Source: Dehalococcoidia bacterium (GTDB lineage: Bacteria > Chloroflexota > Dehalococcoidia > GIF9 > AB-539-J10). Taken from it: 64,000 bases of DNA. Both the position numbers and the translations under genes were made by a program. The stretch is taken from assembly GCA_003562475.1 (NCBI GenBank), contig PWUU01000063.1:1-64000 (forward strand), read 5' to 3'. A model generated the notes under the pieces. The model had not been told where the DNA came from. It ran no database searches and saw only the letters and a list, made by a program, of their open reading frames with translations. Positions 53,746 to 63,066 of this stretch are shown here, piece by piece; positions within the stretch are counted from its first letter, which is position 1, and each line of letters opens with the position of its first letter.

Positions 53746-54231
53746 ATGGATGCGTATCTGGACATAGAGACAACAGGCCTTAGCCCCTTCACAGACTCCA
53801 TCACCGTTGTCGGCCTGTATCGCCAGGCGCCAGGTGGTTTCGCCTTCAGACAGCTTGTCGGCTCGGAGGTCACCCGCGACAGCGTGGAGACGCTGCTCAC
53901 CGGGGTGACAATCCTCTACACTTACAATGGTGCTCGATTCGACCTCGTGTTCCTGCAGTCGCAACTTGCCCTTGAACTGGACCCTTCCATCAGCCACAGA
54001 GACCTCATGTACACCTGTTGGGCTCGAGGTCTCTATGGAGGGCTGAAGGCGGTGGAACGATGTCTCGGTATCGAGAGGACCTTGAGAGAAGTATCAGGAC
54101 GACAGGCCATCACGCTGTGGTGGCGCTATGTCGACTATGGGGATACGACAGCCCTTCGCCTTTTGCTGGACTACAATGAAGAAGATGTGCGCAACCTTAA
54201 GGTCCTGCGGGATAGGCTTGGCATCAACTGA
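53746..54231 (+). CDS. DnaQ-like / RNase H-fold 3'-5' exonuclease
   Basis: 161 residues. The DEDD exonuclease layout is visible: Exo I DIETTGL (Asp6, Glu8), Exo II YNGARFDLVFL (Asp), then HRDLM, and a C-terminal YNEEDVRNLKVL with the last Asp, as in the RNase_H_2/YprB-like ribonuclease H superfamily group. Small size indicates a stand-alone nuclease domain. It begins a rightward run and lies 18 bases before the amidohydrolase. Substrate unknown. Confidence 0.85.
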   Translation: MDAYLDIETTGLSPFTDSITVVGLYRQAPGGFAFRQLVGSEVTRDSVETLLTGVTILYTYNGARFDLVFLQSQLALELDPSISHRDLMYTCWARGLYGGLKAVERCLGIERTLREVSGRQAITLWWRYVDYGDTTALRLLLDYNEEDVRNLKVLRDRLGIN

Positions 54232-54249
54232 CACAACGGTGCTGCCGCG

Positions 54250-55110
54250 ATGAGAGTGGTGGACTTCCACACGCATGTGGTGCCTCCCTGGGTGATCCAG
54301 GAGAGGGAGTCTCTGGCCCACAGCGATGCCTGTTTCGGCATGCTCTACTCCAATCCAAGAGGGCGGCTCGCAACCGTCGAGGACCTTATCCGCAGCATGG
54401 ATGAGGCCCACGTATCCATTTCGGTGGCGCTGAACATCGGCTGGTGCAGCCACGATTTGTGCGTTCGGACCAACGACTACCTGATCGAGTCTGCAGGCAA
54501 GTGGCCCGAGCGCATCATCCCGTTCTGCATGGTGCAACCGACTTCGACCGATTTCGCGCTCAAGGAACTGGAGAGATGTGCTGCGGGCGGCGCCAGGGGC
54601 ATCGGAGAGTTGCGGCCGGATGCGCAGCAGTACTCGCTTGCCGACATCGAGTTACTGAGACCGCTTGTTAATGTTGCCTCAAGCCACAGGATGATGCTGC
54701 TCAGTCATGTGTCGGAACCCGTGGGACATGAATACCCCGGCAAAGGAACCATCACTGTGGAGCAGCCATACGCACTCGCGAGAGCTTTCCCGGAGGCTAA
54801 CCTGGTCTTCGCCCATTGGGGTGGAGGACTACCCTTCTACGCCCTCATGCCCGAGGTTAAGAACACGCTTGCCAACGTCTATTTCGACACGGCGGCCTCG
54901 CGGTACCTGTACCGTCCGGAGGTATTCGAGATCGTTTCGCGACTCGTCGGTGCGGACCACGTCCTGTTTGGGTCGGATTACCCGCTTCTCTCGCAACAGC
55001 GCGCAGTCGACGAGGTAATACAGTCCACACTTGACCGTGGCGAACAGACCTCGCTACTTAGCGGCAATGCTACTCGGCTACTGCAGAGAGGAGGCAGTCT
55101 CCTTGGCTGA
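54250..55110 (+). CDS. Amidohydrolase-2 family TIM-barrel metal hydrolase/decarboxylase
   Basis: 286 residues. Metal ligands fit the family: VVDFHTHVVPP (HxH) at the N-terminus, LLSHVSEPVGH, VFAHWGGGLPFY and LFGSDYPLL with the C-terminal Asp. Members hydrolyse or decarboxylate small aromatic or lactone-like acids; the substrate cannot be told. It overlaps the start of thpR by 8 bases, so it is probably cotranscribed with it. Confidence 0.87.
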   Translation: MRVVDFHTHVVPPWVIQERESLAHSDACFGMLYSNPRGRLATVEDLIRSMDEAHVSISVALNIGWCSHDLCVRTNDYLIESAGKWPERIIPFCMVQPTSTDFALKELERCAAGGARGIGELRPDAQQYSLADIELLRPLVNVASSHRMMLLSHVSEPVGHEYPGKGTITVEQPYALARAFPEANLVFAHWGGGLPFYALMPEVKNTLANVYFDTAASRYLYRPEVFEIVSRLVGADHVLFGSDYPLLSQQRAVDEVIQSTLDRGEQTSLLSGNATRLLQRGGSLLG

Positions 55111-55693
55111 TGACGTAATCCGTGCATTTGTGGCAATCGAGCTGCCTGAAGACGTGAAGGGCGCGCTGGAGGCCATCATGCGACAACTCAGGGATCGCTT
55201 GACGAACCCCGATATCAAGTGGGTGGCGCCGCAGAGCCTCCACTTGACGCTGAAGTTCCTCGGACAGGTACCAACAGCGCGGATCGAAGATGTGCAGGGC
55301 CGTCTCGCCAATATGTGTGCCATGGCATCGCCGATGCAGTTTGAGGTCAAGGCCCTGGGAGCATTTCCATCCACCGGATCGCCCCGAGTAATCTGGGTGG
55401 GGCTGGGGGGCGATATCGCGCGGTTAACCTCGCTGGCCGGCCACATCGATGCGACGCTCAGCGAACTCGGTTTCCAGAGAGAGACCAGACCGTTCACGCC
55501 GCACCTCACCATTGCCCGGATCCGACAGGGAATTACCGGCAGAACAAGGGCCGCCATCCGTACCGCTCTCAGCGAGACCGAGGTGACAGAAGGGATTCGA
55601 TTCCAGGCAACAACGCTCACTCTGATGAGAAGCCAGCTGCTGCCAGGCGGAGCCGTGTACAGTCGGCTGGCGCTCGTCTCTTTCGGGTGGTGA
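55103..55693 (+). CDS. thpR: RNA 2',3'-cyclic phosphodiesterase (2H family)
   Basis: 196 residues from TTG 55103, chosen because AGGAGG lies 8 bases upstream, with an N-terminus of ADDVIRAFVAIELPEDVK. Two H-x-T-x motifs, SLHLTLKFLG and FTPHLTIARI, form the 2H active site that opens 2',3'-cyclic phosphates and may ligate tRNA halves. ALGAFPS...PRVIWVG is a further family segment. Overlaps the amidohydrolase gene by 8 bases. Confidence 0.93.
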   Translation: MADDVIRAFVAIELPEDVKGALEAIMRQLRDRLTNPDIKWVAPQSLHLTLKFLGQVPTARIEDVQGRLANMCAMASPMQFEVKALGAFPSTGSPRVIWVGLGGDIARLTSLAGHIDATLSELGFQRETRPFTPHLTIARIRQGITGRTRAAIRTALSETEVTEGIRFQATTLTLMRSQLLPGGAVYSRLALVSFGW

Positions 55694-55720
55694 TCGAATC
55701 CGGATCGACAGTCTCGCGGT

Positions 55721-55749
55721 TTGCGAACGCAATAAGCCTGATATATACT
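55721..55749 (+). promoter_or_regulatory. Candidate promoter for the zinc-ribbon-comF-hpf genes
   Basis: TTGCGA (55721-55726), a 17-base spacer and TATACT (55744-55749), 33 bases before the TTG start of the zinc-ribbon gene. Confidence 0.6.
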
Positions 55750-55781
55750 TTGCCCAGTCTTGGTTTGGGAGGTGGAATACC

Positions 55782-55991
55782 TTGGAGAACTCTCCTTTCC
55801 CTAAGTGCCAGAAGTGTGACACAGGCGACCTTGTCCCTCTGTCGGACTTCGGAAGCCAAGGTGCGGCGATTCGCTACAAAGCATGGGTGTGTACGAAACC
55901 TGATTGCGGCTACAACATCAAGATCAGGAACGGTGAGATATACCTCAACGAGCCCATCCTGAGCGGTGAACTACGCGCCCGCAGTCACTAG
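55782..55991 (+). CDS. Small zinc-ribbon protein
   Basis: 69 residues from TTG 55782, preceded by GGAGGTGG at about 6 bases. The cysteines CQKC and CTKPDC form a single zinc ribbon, with a basic/aromatic segment IRYKAWVC between them and GYNIKIRNGEIY after. No other domain. Proteins like this are common, poorly characterised conserved ribbons. It lies 21 bases before comF, under a candidate promoter of its own. Confidence 0.75.
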   Translation: MENSPFPKCQKCDTGDLVPLSDFGSQGAAIRYKAWVCTKPDCGYNIKIRNGEIYLNEPILSGELRARSH

Positions 55992-56012
55992 TACTCCCGG
56001 GCTTATGCGAGC

Positions 56013-56711
56013 GTGTTTCGCGTCGGTTGTGTAGTCGGCCTGGCGCTCGACTGTCTCTTTCCACGCAGTTGCGTGGGATGTAGCAGGCTTGGAGCCTATA
56101 TTTGTGCGGATTGCCAGGCGCAGATGGCATTCCTGCTTGGTCCGATTTGCCCGCGGTGCGGGCAACCCCAGGTCAGTGGCATGCTATGCCCCTCTTGTGC
56201 GACGGTATCGAGTTCGATCTCTTCCATCCGCTCGATCTTTCGCTTTGAGGGAACCGCTCGTCGGGCGATTCATGAACTGAAGTATCACAACCTGAGAGCA
56301 ATCGCGCCGACGCTGGCAGCATACCTTGCCTCATACGCCGCCACCAGTGGAGATAGGATTGATGTGATCATGCCGGTTCCACTGCATCCGACGCGTCACA
56401 AGCATCGAGGCTACAACCAGGCGGCGTTGCTTGCACACGAGTTAGGCCGACTGCGAGGCATTCCAGTATCATTCAACTCTCTCAAGAGAACGAGAGAGGG
56501 AACAAGCCAGGTGCACACAAGGAACATGGATGAGCGTCGCGCCAATGTTCAAAATGCATTCGAATGCACCGATGCATCTCTCGCAGCAAAGTGCATTATG
56601 TTAATTGACGATGTTTGTACAACTGGAGCCACGCTCGATTCCTGTGCTGTGGCGCTCAAGAGTGCCGGTGCGCATGAAGTGTTCGGACTGACAGTGGCAC
56701 GAGAAGTGTAG
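56013..56711 (+). CDS. ComF-family phosphoribosyltransferase-like protein
   Basis: 232 residues from GTG 56013. N-terminal zinc ribbon (CVGCSRLG, CADC, CPRCGQP, CPSC), then the phosphoribosyltransferase-like core: FEGTARRAIHELKYHNL, VPLHPTRHKHRGYNQAALLA and the PRPP-type motif MLIDDVCTTGATLDSC. The family is linked to natural transformation and fork repair (ComFC binds DNA and helicases). No other competence genes are nearby. The ribosome-binding site is weak. Confidence 0.9.
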   Translation: MFRVGCVVGLALDCLFPRSCVGCSRLGAYICADCQAQMAFLLGPICPRCGQPQVSGMLCPSCATVSSSISSIRSIFRFEGTARRAIHELKYHNLRAIAPTLAAYLASYAATSGDRIDVIMPVPLHPTRHKHRGYNQAALLAHELGRLRGIPVSFNSLKRTREGTSQVHTRNMDERRANVQNAFECTDASLAAKCIMLIDDVCTTGATLDSCAVALKSAGAHEVFGLTVAREV

Positions 56712-56725
56712 TAACGGAGGTTCAC

Positions 56726-57274
56726 ATGGAATTACGGATCCATACTAAGAACGACGTGTCCGTTTCTCCCGCGATTGAGGAATACGCCACCAAGCGCATC
56801 AGCAAGATGGCCCGCTACCTTCCCAGTATTGACGCAGGAAAGGTGGAGATAGCGGACGAGGGAACCAGACAGCCTGACCAGCGCTTCGTCGTCCAGGTCA
56901 CCCTGGAAAGCAACGGCGTGATGATCAGAGCGCAGGAGAGGGCTGAGGATGTGCGGATGGCTATCGACCGTGTGGTGGACGCACTCACCAATCGGGTCCA
57001 ACAGTATAAGGGGAAACGATTCGAGAAGACCAAGGACACCGTTCGCAAGATGGAGCCGGCTCTCGATGGAGAGGAGACCGAACCCGAGCGACCAGCGCGC
57101 GTGGTCAAGACAAAGCAGTTCGAGCTGAAGCCAATGCCGGTTGACGAGGCCACCGAACAGATGGAGTTGCTGGGACACGACTTCTTTCTGTTCGTGAACT
57201 CGGAAAACGGCAAAGCCAACCTGCTCTACAGACGCAAAGACGGCAATTACGGACTGATACAACCATCAGTGTGA
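56726..57274 (+). CDS. hpf: Ribosome hibernation promoting factor, long form
   Basis: 182 residues, matching the long HPF/RaiA class (N-terminal ribosome-binding domain plus C-terminal dimerisation domain). The N-terminus MELRIHTKNDVSVSPAIEEY and the C-terminal FELKPMPVDEATEQMELLGH, DFFLFVNSENGKANLLYRR and DGNYGLIQP are characteristic. A linker rich in Glu/Pro joins them (about 115-130). It forms 100S ribosomes in starvation. Strong ribosome-binding site GGAGG at 56717-56721. Confidence 0.96.
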   Translation: MELRIHTKNDVSVSPAIEEYATKRISKMARYLPSIDAGKVEIADEGTRQPDQRFVVQVTLESNGVMIRAQERAEDVRMAIDRVVDALTNRVQQYKGKRFEKTKDTVRKMEPALDGEETEPERPARVVKTKQFELKPMPVDEATEQMELLGHDFFLFVNSENGKANLLYRRKDGNYGLIQPSV

Positions 57275-57283
57275 TTTCAGGGT

Positions 57284-57814
57284 ATGGACTACACGGCATT
57301 CTCCACGCCCCTCGGCTGGATGATTATTGCCGGCTCCTCCCGCGGCATCGCTCATGTCGTACTGCCCGCGCAACACTTCGATGCGGCGCTGGATCGACTA
57401 CGCGCGAGAACCCCAACGGCCTTGCGAGAACTGCGTGCGCGTCACCCTTCAGTCTTCGGCTCACTGCCTGACCGTCTCACCGCATTCATGTGCGGCCAAC
57501 GGGTTTCTTTCCCTGACCATCTCGACACGAGCGGATGGACAGATTTTCAGTTCCGCGTATGGGAGGCAACACGCAATATCCCTTACGGACAGACCAGGAG
57601 CTACTCCTGGGTGGCAGCCTCAATCGGACAGCCAGGGGCGTATCGGGCGGTGGGACAGGCGCTCCACAAGAATCCAGTACCGGTCATAGTGCCCTGCCAT
57701 AGAGTAGTAGGAATCCATGGAGACCTCACCGGCTTTGGAGGGGGGCTTGCTCTGAAACAGGTGTTGATCTCTCTCGAAACCAACCGTGTCGCTGCTTCAG
57801 ACGATGCGGTATGA
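57284..57814 (+). CDS. ogt: Methylated-DNA-protein cysteine methyltransferase
   Basis: 176 residues. Suicide repair protein for O6-alkylguanine. Active site VIVPCHRVVG with Cys138, the helix-turn-helix FQFRVWEATRNIPYGQTRSYSWVA, and a C-terminal GFGGGLALKQVLISLE. The N-terminal domain is normal. The start is close to hpf (9 bases after its stop), so probably cotranscribed. Its last 18 bases overlap the convergent dnaE gene. Confidence 0.95.
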   Translation: MDYTAFSTPLGWMIIAGSSRGIAHVVLPAQHFDAALDRLRARTPTALRELRARHPSVFGSLPDRLTAFMCGQRVSFPDHLDTSGWTDFQFRVWEATRNIPYGQTRSYSWVAASIGQPGAYRAVGQALHKNPVPVIVPCHRVVGIHGDLTGFGGGLALKQVLISLETNRVAASDDAV

Positions 57815-60800
57815 GCCGTTGGTCAGCACGCCAGACAGGTCGCGCTCGAGCTCAGGACAGAGTACCACCCTGACGCCGGGCATCTCCAAATCAGCCACCT
57901 CTCCCGATGCGCATTCGATGCCAAGAGCCACCGGGTCATCCCCCGGATAGGCTCTTAGCAGATCGACGATTCTATGCAACAGCTCAACGTCCGCCTGCCT
58001 GTCGTCCGTTTCTCTGAGTTCGATAATCAATTCGCGCGGTTTGGCGCGCCGATGGACAGGGCCCTGGCCGGGTGCGTACCTCTGGGCATGCTGACAACTG
58101 ACCTGGAACTGCCCGTCACGTCCTCGCAGCTGCCCTTTGACTATGACCAGCGCGCCCTCCACCCAGAGCCCACGAGTGCTTTGCTGCACGCGCGGCCACA
58201 CGGCGACCTCTATGCTACCCGAGGCGTCCTCAAGCTGTGCGACCACGAATGGGCGCCCTTCTCTTGTGAGCGACTGCCTCACTGACGCCACCATACCCGC
58301 AACCACCACCTCCTGCTCAACCAAGTCGTGTCCCAGCATACCGCACGGTGCAGTCACAATGCCATCCAGCTCTGCCCGATAGGCCTCGACAGGATGAGGA
58401 GAGAAAGAGACTCCTGTAAGCTCCTTTTCCCAGGCCATCTTGTCGCGCGCGGACACTTCAGGAATTCGGGATCCGGGTTCCAGTTCAAGGCCTTCAGACA
58501 TCCCTGGCATCACATCAAAGAGCGATGTCTGACCGGATTCTCGCATGCGCTGCTCAGCCTGGGCAACGGCAACCATGCGGTCCAACGACGCGAGGAGCTC
58601 TGCTCTCGTGCCAAGGCAATCCAACCCCCCAACGCGAATCAGACTCTCCAGCGCCTTCTTGCTGACTCCTCTCGCCCCGACCCTGCGACAGAAGTCGCCA
58701 GCGGAACTGAACTCTCCGCCATCCGCGCGGGCACTGAGAATCGCATCAACTGGTCCGAGGCCGACGTTCTTAACTGCGGCAAGTCCGACGCGAATAGCCT
58801 GATCCGGCCCGGTTTCCTCTATTGTGAAGCCCGTTTCGCTCCGATTCACGTCAGGGGGGAGAATCCCTATCCCCATTTTGCGGCACTCCTCCGCAGCAAG
58901 ACAGATCTTCTCCATGTTGTCCAGATACGTATTCATGAAGGCGGCCATGTATTCGACAGGGAAATTCGCCTTAAGGAACGCGCCCCGGTATGCGACAAGG
59001 GCGTAGCTCACGCTGTGAGCCTTGTTGAACGCATAACCCGCGAATGGCTCGATCAATGCAAATATCTCTCTCGCCAGGCGCTCGTCGATGCCGTTTGCCA
59101 CAGCCCCTGCGACGAATGTCTGCTCCTGCTCCTTCATGACTTCAGGGATCTTCTTGCCCATCGCTTTGCGGAAGATATCTGCCTGGCCCATGGAGTATCC
59201 CGCGAGCGTACGGGCGATGAACATCACCTGTTCCTGGTACACAATGACTCCGTATGTCTCTTCAAGGATTCGCTCCAGCGCGGCGTGCGGGTACTTGACC
59301 TGCACAATGCCCTGCTTTGCTCGAATGAACCGGTCGATCTGCTCCATGGGGCCGGGCCGATAGAGGGCTACCATCGCCGAGATATCGGCGAACACAGATG
59401 GTTTCAACTCCTGCAGGTATCGCCGCATACCCCTGCTCTCAAGCTGGAATATGTCACGGGTCTCGCCCGATGCCAGCAGCTCAAAAGTCTTCCTGTCGTC
59501 GAGTGGAAGCTGCGAGAAATCGATCTGCACTCCATGGCGCTTCCTGATGGACTCCTTTGCCTTGGCAAGAATCGTCAGGTTGGAGAGCCCGAGAAAGTCC
59601 AGCTTGAGCAGGCCGAGCTTGGCGATATTCCACATGTGGAACTGCGTCATGAGACTCTGCTGACCCGACTTGCCGGCAGGCTGCAGCGGAGTGTAATGCA
59701 CCAGCGGGTCACGAGAGATGACTACTCCTGCCGCATGGGTGCTGGCATGTCGCACAAGCCCTTCAATTCTGCGGGCAGAGTCGACCAGTCTCCTGATCTC
59801 ATCGTCACTCTCGTACATTTGGCGAAGCTCTGAGCTCTCTGCCAGTGCTCGTTCAAGGGTGATAGTCAACTCGAGCGGGATTAGCCGGGCTACACTGTCA
59901 ACCTGGTTGTACGGCATGCCGAGCGCACGCCCCGCGTCGCGGAGCGCGGCACGCGCCCCCATTGTGCCGAATGTGATGATCTGTGCCACGTGGTCGGTGC
60001 CATACCGTGCATTGACATACGCCAGCATCTCATCTCGACGGTCGTCCTGGAAATCCAGGTCGATGTCGGGCATTTCACGTCGCTCAATATTGAGGAAACG
60101 CTCGAAGACAAGGCCGTAGTCGATAGGGTTGATGTCCGTTATCTCGAGACAGTAGAGAACAAGGCTTGCCGCGGCGCTGCCGCGAACCCCGTAGAAGATG
60201 CCATTCAGTTTTGCATACGAGACGATATCCCACACGACCAGGAAGTAGTCGTCGAAGTGCGTGCGTGCAATTACATCCAGTTCGTGGCGCAGTCTGCCTT
60301 CCAGTTCGGGGATGGGATCCGGAAACCTCTGCCGGAACCCGTCCCAGCAAAGGGAGGCAAGGTGTTCTTCAGCAGAACACCCCGTGGGCAACGATACTTC
60401 GGGGAGGTGTAACTGGTGAAAATCGAGAGCAACGTCGCACAAGTCGGCAATGCGAACACTATTCCCTACTGCCTCGGGGATATCCTCGAAGAGCGCTGCA
60501 GCTTCATCCGGACTTCGAAGATAGAAGAAGTCTCCCGCCATCTTGAGGCGCTTCTCATCATGCACTACGGAGTTGGTCTGTACGCACAGCAATAGGTCGT
60601 GCGCATCGGCATCTTCACGATCCACGTAGTGCACGTCGAAGGTAGCGACCATCGGGATATCGAGCTTCCGGCCCAGTGCCACGAGCTCGGGATTCGCCCT
60701 TTCAAGCTCAGGGATCGGATGTCGTTGAAGCTCGATGTAGTAGTCGCCAAACAGGTCCCGGTACCATGAGGCCGTGGCCTCCGCATCAGCAATTCGGCCG

Positions 60801-61246
60801 TCGAGGATCAATCTCACCAACTCGCCACTGGAGCATCCCGATAGCGCAATAAGTCCGGCGTGATACTCTTCGAGCAACGACCGGTCCACGCGCGGCTTGT
60901 AATAGAACCCCTCGGTGTGCGCTCGTGTGACCAGTTGCATAAGGTTGTGGTAACCTTGCATCGTCCTGGCAAGAACAGTCAGATGAAAGGGGTTCCGGCT
61001 CGACCCATCACGGATTGCTCGTGTGGTCTCAGCTACATACAGTTCACAACCGAGAATTGGCTTCAGACCGGCGGCACGTGCCGCCGTATAGAAGTCGATG
61101 GCGCCATACATGCTCCCGTGGTCGGTAATGGCGATACTCTCCATGCCCAGTTCCTTCGCACGGGAGATGAGCTGCGGAATGCGACACATCCCGTCGAGAA
61201 GGCTGTATTCGGTGTGGACATGAAGATGAACGAAGGCCGAAGCCAT
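57797..61246 (-). CDS. dnaE: DNA polymerase III alpha subunit
   Basis: 1149 residues from ATG 61246 (MASAFVHLHVHTEYSLLDG, the usual start). Main replicative polymerase. The PHP domain (about 1-270) has HLHVHTEYS and ITDHGSMYG. The polymerase core has FYGVRGSAAASLVLYCLEIT and the catalytic acidic motif MPDIDLDFQDD, then a tRNA-like helix-hairpin region, and an OB-fold (VVVAGMVASVRQSL, ASGSIEVAVWPRV) near the end. It starts 30 bases from a divergent membrane-protein gene. A TATAAT sits 7 bases before the ATG, so the mRNA may be leaderless. Confidence 0.96.
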   Translation of the reverse strand: MASAFVHLHVHTEYSLLDGMCRIPQLISRAKELGMESIAITDHGSMYGAIDFYTAARAAGLKPILGCELYVAETTRAIRDGSSRNPFHLTVLARTMQGYHNLMQLVTRAHTEGFYYKPRVDRSLLEEYHAGLIALSGCSSGELVRLILDGRIADAEATASWYRDLFGDYYIELQRHPIPELERANPELVALGRKLDIPMVATFDVHYVDREDADAHDLLLCVQTNSVVHDEKRLKMAGDFFYLRSPDEAAALFEDIPEAVGNSVRIADLCDVALDFHQLHLPEVSLPTGCSAEEHLASLCWDGFRQRFPDPIPELEGRLRHELDVIARTHFDDYFLVVWDIVSYAKLNGIFYGVRGSAAASLVLYCLEITDINPIDYGLVFERFLNIERREMPDIDLDFQDDRRDEMLAYVNARYGTDHVAQIITFGTMGARAALRDAGRALGMPYNQVDSVARLIPLELTITLERALAESSELRQMYESDDEIRRLVDSARRIEGLVRHASTHAAGVVISRDPLVHYTPLQPAGKSGQQSLMTQFHMWNIAKLGLLKLDFLGLSNLTILAKAKESIRKRHGVQIDFSQLPLDDRKTFELLASGETRDIFQLESRGMRRYLQELKPSVFADISAMVALYRPGPMEQIDRFIRAKQGIVQVKYPHAALERILEETYGVIVYQEQVMFIARTLAGYSMGQADIFRKAMGKKIPEVMKEQEQTFVAGAVANGIDERLAREIFALIEPFAGYAFNKAHSVSYALVAYRGAFLKANFPVEYMAAFMNTYLDNMEKICLAAEECRKMGIGILPPDVNRSETGFTIEETGPDQAIRVGLAAVKNVGLGPVDAILSARADGGEFSSAGDFCRRVGARGVSKKALESLIRVGGLDCLGTRAELLASLDRMVAVAQAEQRMRESGQTSLFDVMPGMSEGLELEPGSRIPEVSARDKMAWEKELTGVSFSPHPVEAYRAELDGIVTAPCGMLGHDLVEQEVVVAGMVASVRQSLTREGRPFVVAQLEDASGSIEVAVWPRVQQSTRGLWVEGALVIVKGQLRGRDGQFQVSCQHAQRYAPGQGPVHRRAKPRELIIELRETDDRQADVELLHRIVDLLRAYPGDDPVALGIECASGEVADLEMPGVRVVLCPELERDLSGVLTNGSYRIV

Positions 61247-61253
61247 CGAGTCG

Positions 61254-61259
61254 ATTATA
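61254..61259 (-). promoter_or_regulatory. -10 element of dnaE (leaderless arrangement)
   Basis: A perfect TATAAT on the minus strand ends 7 bases before the dnaE ATG (61246). The -35 region is poor (GTCAAA-like at 16 bases). No ribosome-binding site precedes the ATG, so transcription probably begins at or near the start codon. Confidence 0.55.
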
Positions 61260-61275
61260 CCATGGGGGTGGCGGT

Positions 61276-62028
61276 TTGACTCCTGAAGCACGGCGCCAAT
61301 CCCACACACCTTTTCTCATGCGTCTGGCACCACATTTGCTCCTTGTTATCCTGCCCGTCCTCCTGCTCAGCACCGTATTGAGGCTGGAGATGAACAGTCT
61401 CAGTCTCTATACGCGCGGGTTCCAGACCTACGCGGTGAGCGAGACAACCGGCTTAAGTGAGGAGCAGCTTCGACAGGCCGCGGTCACGCTTATCCACTAC
61501 TTTAATTCTCTGACAGAGAGTCCCCAGATGACGGTGGTCGACTCCAGCGGCAGACAATTCGAACTCTACCACGATTACGAACTGATTCATCTCGAGGACG
61601 TGAAGGAGTTGTTCGCGTTGAATTCGACACTCCAGGCTCTCAGCCTACTCCTCCTGGTGGTGATTGTGGCGGCGAGCCTTTTCTTCGGCCGCCGTCTCGA
61701 GGTGTACAGGGGCTTGCGAAATGGCGCGCTGGCCACGCTCGCGCTCCTCGCTATCACCGCGATGGCCTTTGTCGTCGATTTCGATTGGATGTTCGTCACA
61801 TTCCACCTGGTCGCATTTGATAACCCGTTCTGGCAGCTCAATCCAATGACGGACTACCTCATAATGTTATTCCCACTCGGATTCTGGCAGGACATGTCTA
61901 TCCTGGCAGCTGCAGCTACAGGGCTCATGGCAGCATCCATTTACGCGCTCGCAACGCTGCGCTCTCGGAACCCACGCGATCAACACCCGGCCAACCCCTA
62001 TCCAACCACCACAGACTGTGATGTATAA
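61276..62028 (+). CDS. DUF1461 integral membrane protein
   Basis: 250 residues from TTG 61276 (GGGGTGG just upstream; ATG 61318 is an alternative). Four hydrophobic segments: about 16-37, 113-133, 150-170 and 205-228. A loop (about 45-110) lies outside or inside, undetermined. VTFHLVAFDNPFWQLNPMTD followed by YLIMLFPLGFWQD is the signature of the DUF1461/TIGR01906 family. Function unknown. Divergent from dnaE; its stop overlaps a TATAAT that serves the next gene. Confidence 0.85.
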   Translation: MTPEARRQSHTPFLMRLAPHLLLVILPVLLLSTVLRLEMNSLSLYTRGFQTYAVSETTGLSEEQLRQAAVTLIHYFNSLTESPQMTVVDSSGRQFELYHDYELIHLEDVKELFALNSTLQALSLLLLVVIVAASLFFGRRLEVYRGLRNGALATLALLAITAMAFVVDFDWMFVTFHLVAFDNPFWQLNPMTDYLIMLFPLGFWQDMSILAAAATGLMAASIYALATLRSRNPRDQHPANPYPTTTDCDV

Positions 62029-62065
62029 TGGCCATTGGGAAGCAACCCCCGTTTCCGGAGGTCGC

Positions 62066-63010
62066 ATGACTGATTTCAAACCATCTCTAGTGAGACAGCA
62101 GTCGTCAGGCACCTACCCTCCATACATTCCCAGCCTCAATGTACCGCGGGACTACAATGACATCGTTCTTGAGTGGGATACACCGAGCCATATCGCTGTC
62201 GTCACGCTGCATCGCCCCGAGGTGCAGAATGCACTGAGTCCCACTCTCATCGAGGAGACCATAGACGCCCTTCGACTGGTTGAGGACAACGATGACCTCA
62301 GTTGTGTCATCCTGCGTTCTTCAAGCGAGCACTTCTGCTCAGGAGGCGACTTCCACGCGTTTGCCAACAAAGAACTCCTCACACAACGATGGTATTTTGA
62401 ACTGACGCCAAAGATGATCCAGTCGATGCTTCAGTCGACAGTGCCAATCATCGGGGCCGTGCGCGGTAACTGCTGTGCCCTTGGTGTGGCAATAGCAGGA
62501 GGCTGTGACATTGTGCTTGCGTCGGATACCGCAAGCTTTTTCCTCCCGGGTGGCACCGTTGGCTTTGGATGCTTCACACCTGCCGCAGGCGCGTACAAGT
62601 CCATGCATCGCAAGCGGCTGATGGAACTCCTGCTTACCGCCAGGCCTCACTCCGCAGAATGGGCCCGGGATGCCGGACTGGTGAATCACGTCTACCCCGA
62701 TGCTGACCTTGATACGGAAGCCTGGGAGATGGCCAGAACAATTGCCGCAAACGCTCCTCTTGTCGTGAGATGGTCCAAACAGTTCTTCTACCACATTCAA
62801 GAGATGGAGCAACGCCAGGCATTCAGATACGGCACTGATCTAATCACGATGCAATCTCTAACACGAGACGGCAACGAAGGACAGAACGCATTTCTCCAGA
62901 AACGAAAACCTGACTGGCAGGGCCGCAAGGGCGGCGGTGCCAGGGGCGATGTTCATGCACCGGAGGAGGAGCACGTCTGGAGGGTTGGCAAAGAGATACG
63001 CCGCAGGTAG
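62066..63010 (+). CDS. Enoyl-CoA hydratase/isomerase family protein
   Basis: 314 residues from ATG 62066 (GGAGG 4 bases upstream; an earlier ATG at 62018 is upstream of the TATAAT). Crotonase fold: VVTLHRPEVQNALSPTLIEE, the oxyanion-hole HFCSGGDFHAF, and AVRGNCCALGVAIAGGCDIVLA (second oxyanion Gly). The catalytic Glu positions of hydratases are not clear (PGGTVGFGCFTPAAGA), so it may be an isomerase, hydrolase or other crotonase. The tail after QKRKPDWQGR is basic and longer than usual. A TATAAT at 62024-62029 serves it. Confidence 0.87.
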   Translation: MTDFKPSLVRQQSSGTYPPYIPSLNVPRDYNDIVLEWDTPSHIAVVTLHRPEVQNALSPTLIEETIDALRLVEDNDDLSCVILRSSSEHFCSGGDFHAFANKELLTQRWYFELTPKMIQSMLQSTVPIIGAVRGNCCALGVAIAGGCDIVLASDTASFFLPGGTVGFGCFTPAAGAYKSMHRKRLMELLLTARPHSAEWARDAGLVNHVYPDADLDTEAWEMARTIAANAPLVVRWSKQFFYHIQEMEQRQAFRYGTDLITMQSLTRDGNEGQNAFLQKRKPDWQGRKGGGARGDVHAPEEEHVWRVGKEIRRR

Positions 63011-63066
63011 AGGTCTGGCAGTACAGGTAGTGCACCTCATCCTCAGGCGAAAGAGGGAAGAAGAGA

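Noticed and set aside
58328-59833. 501-codon open frame on the plus strand inside dnaE
   Set aside because: Antisense to the conserved polymerase core; no motif, no ribosome-binding site.
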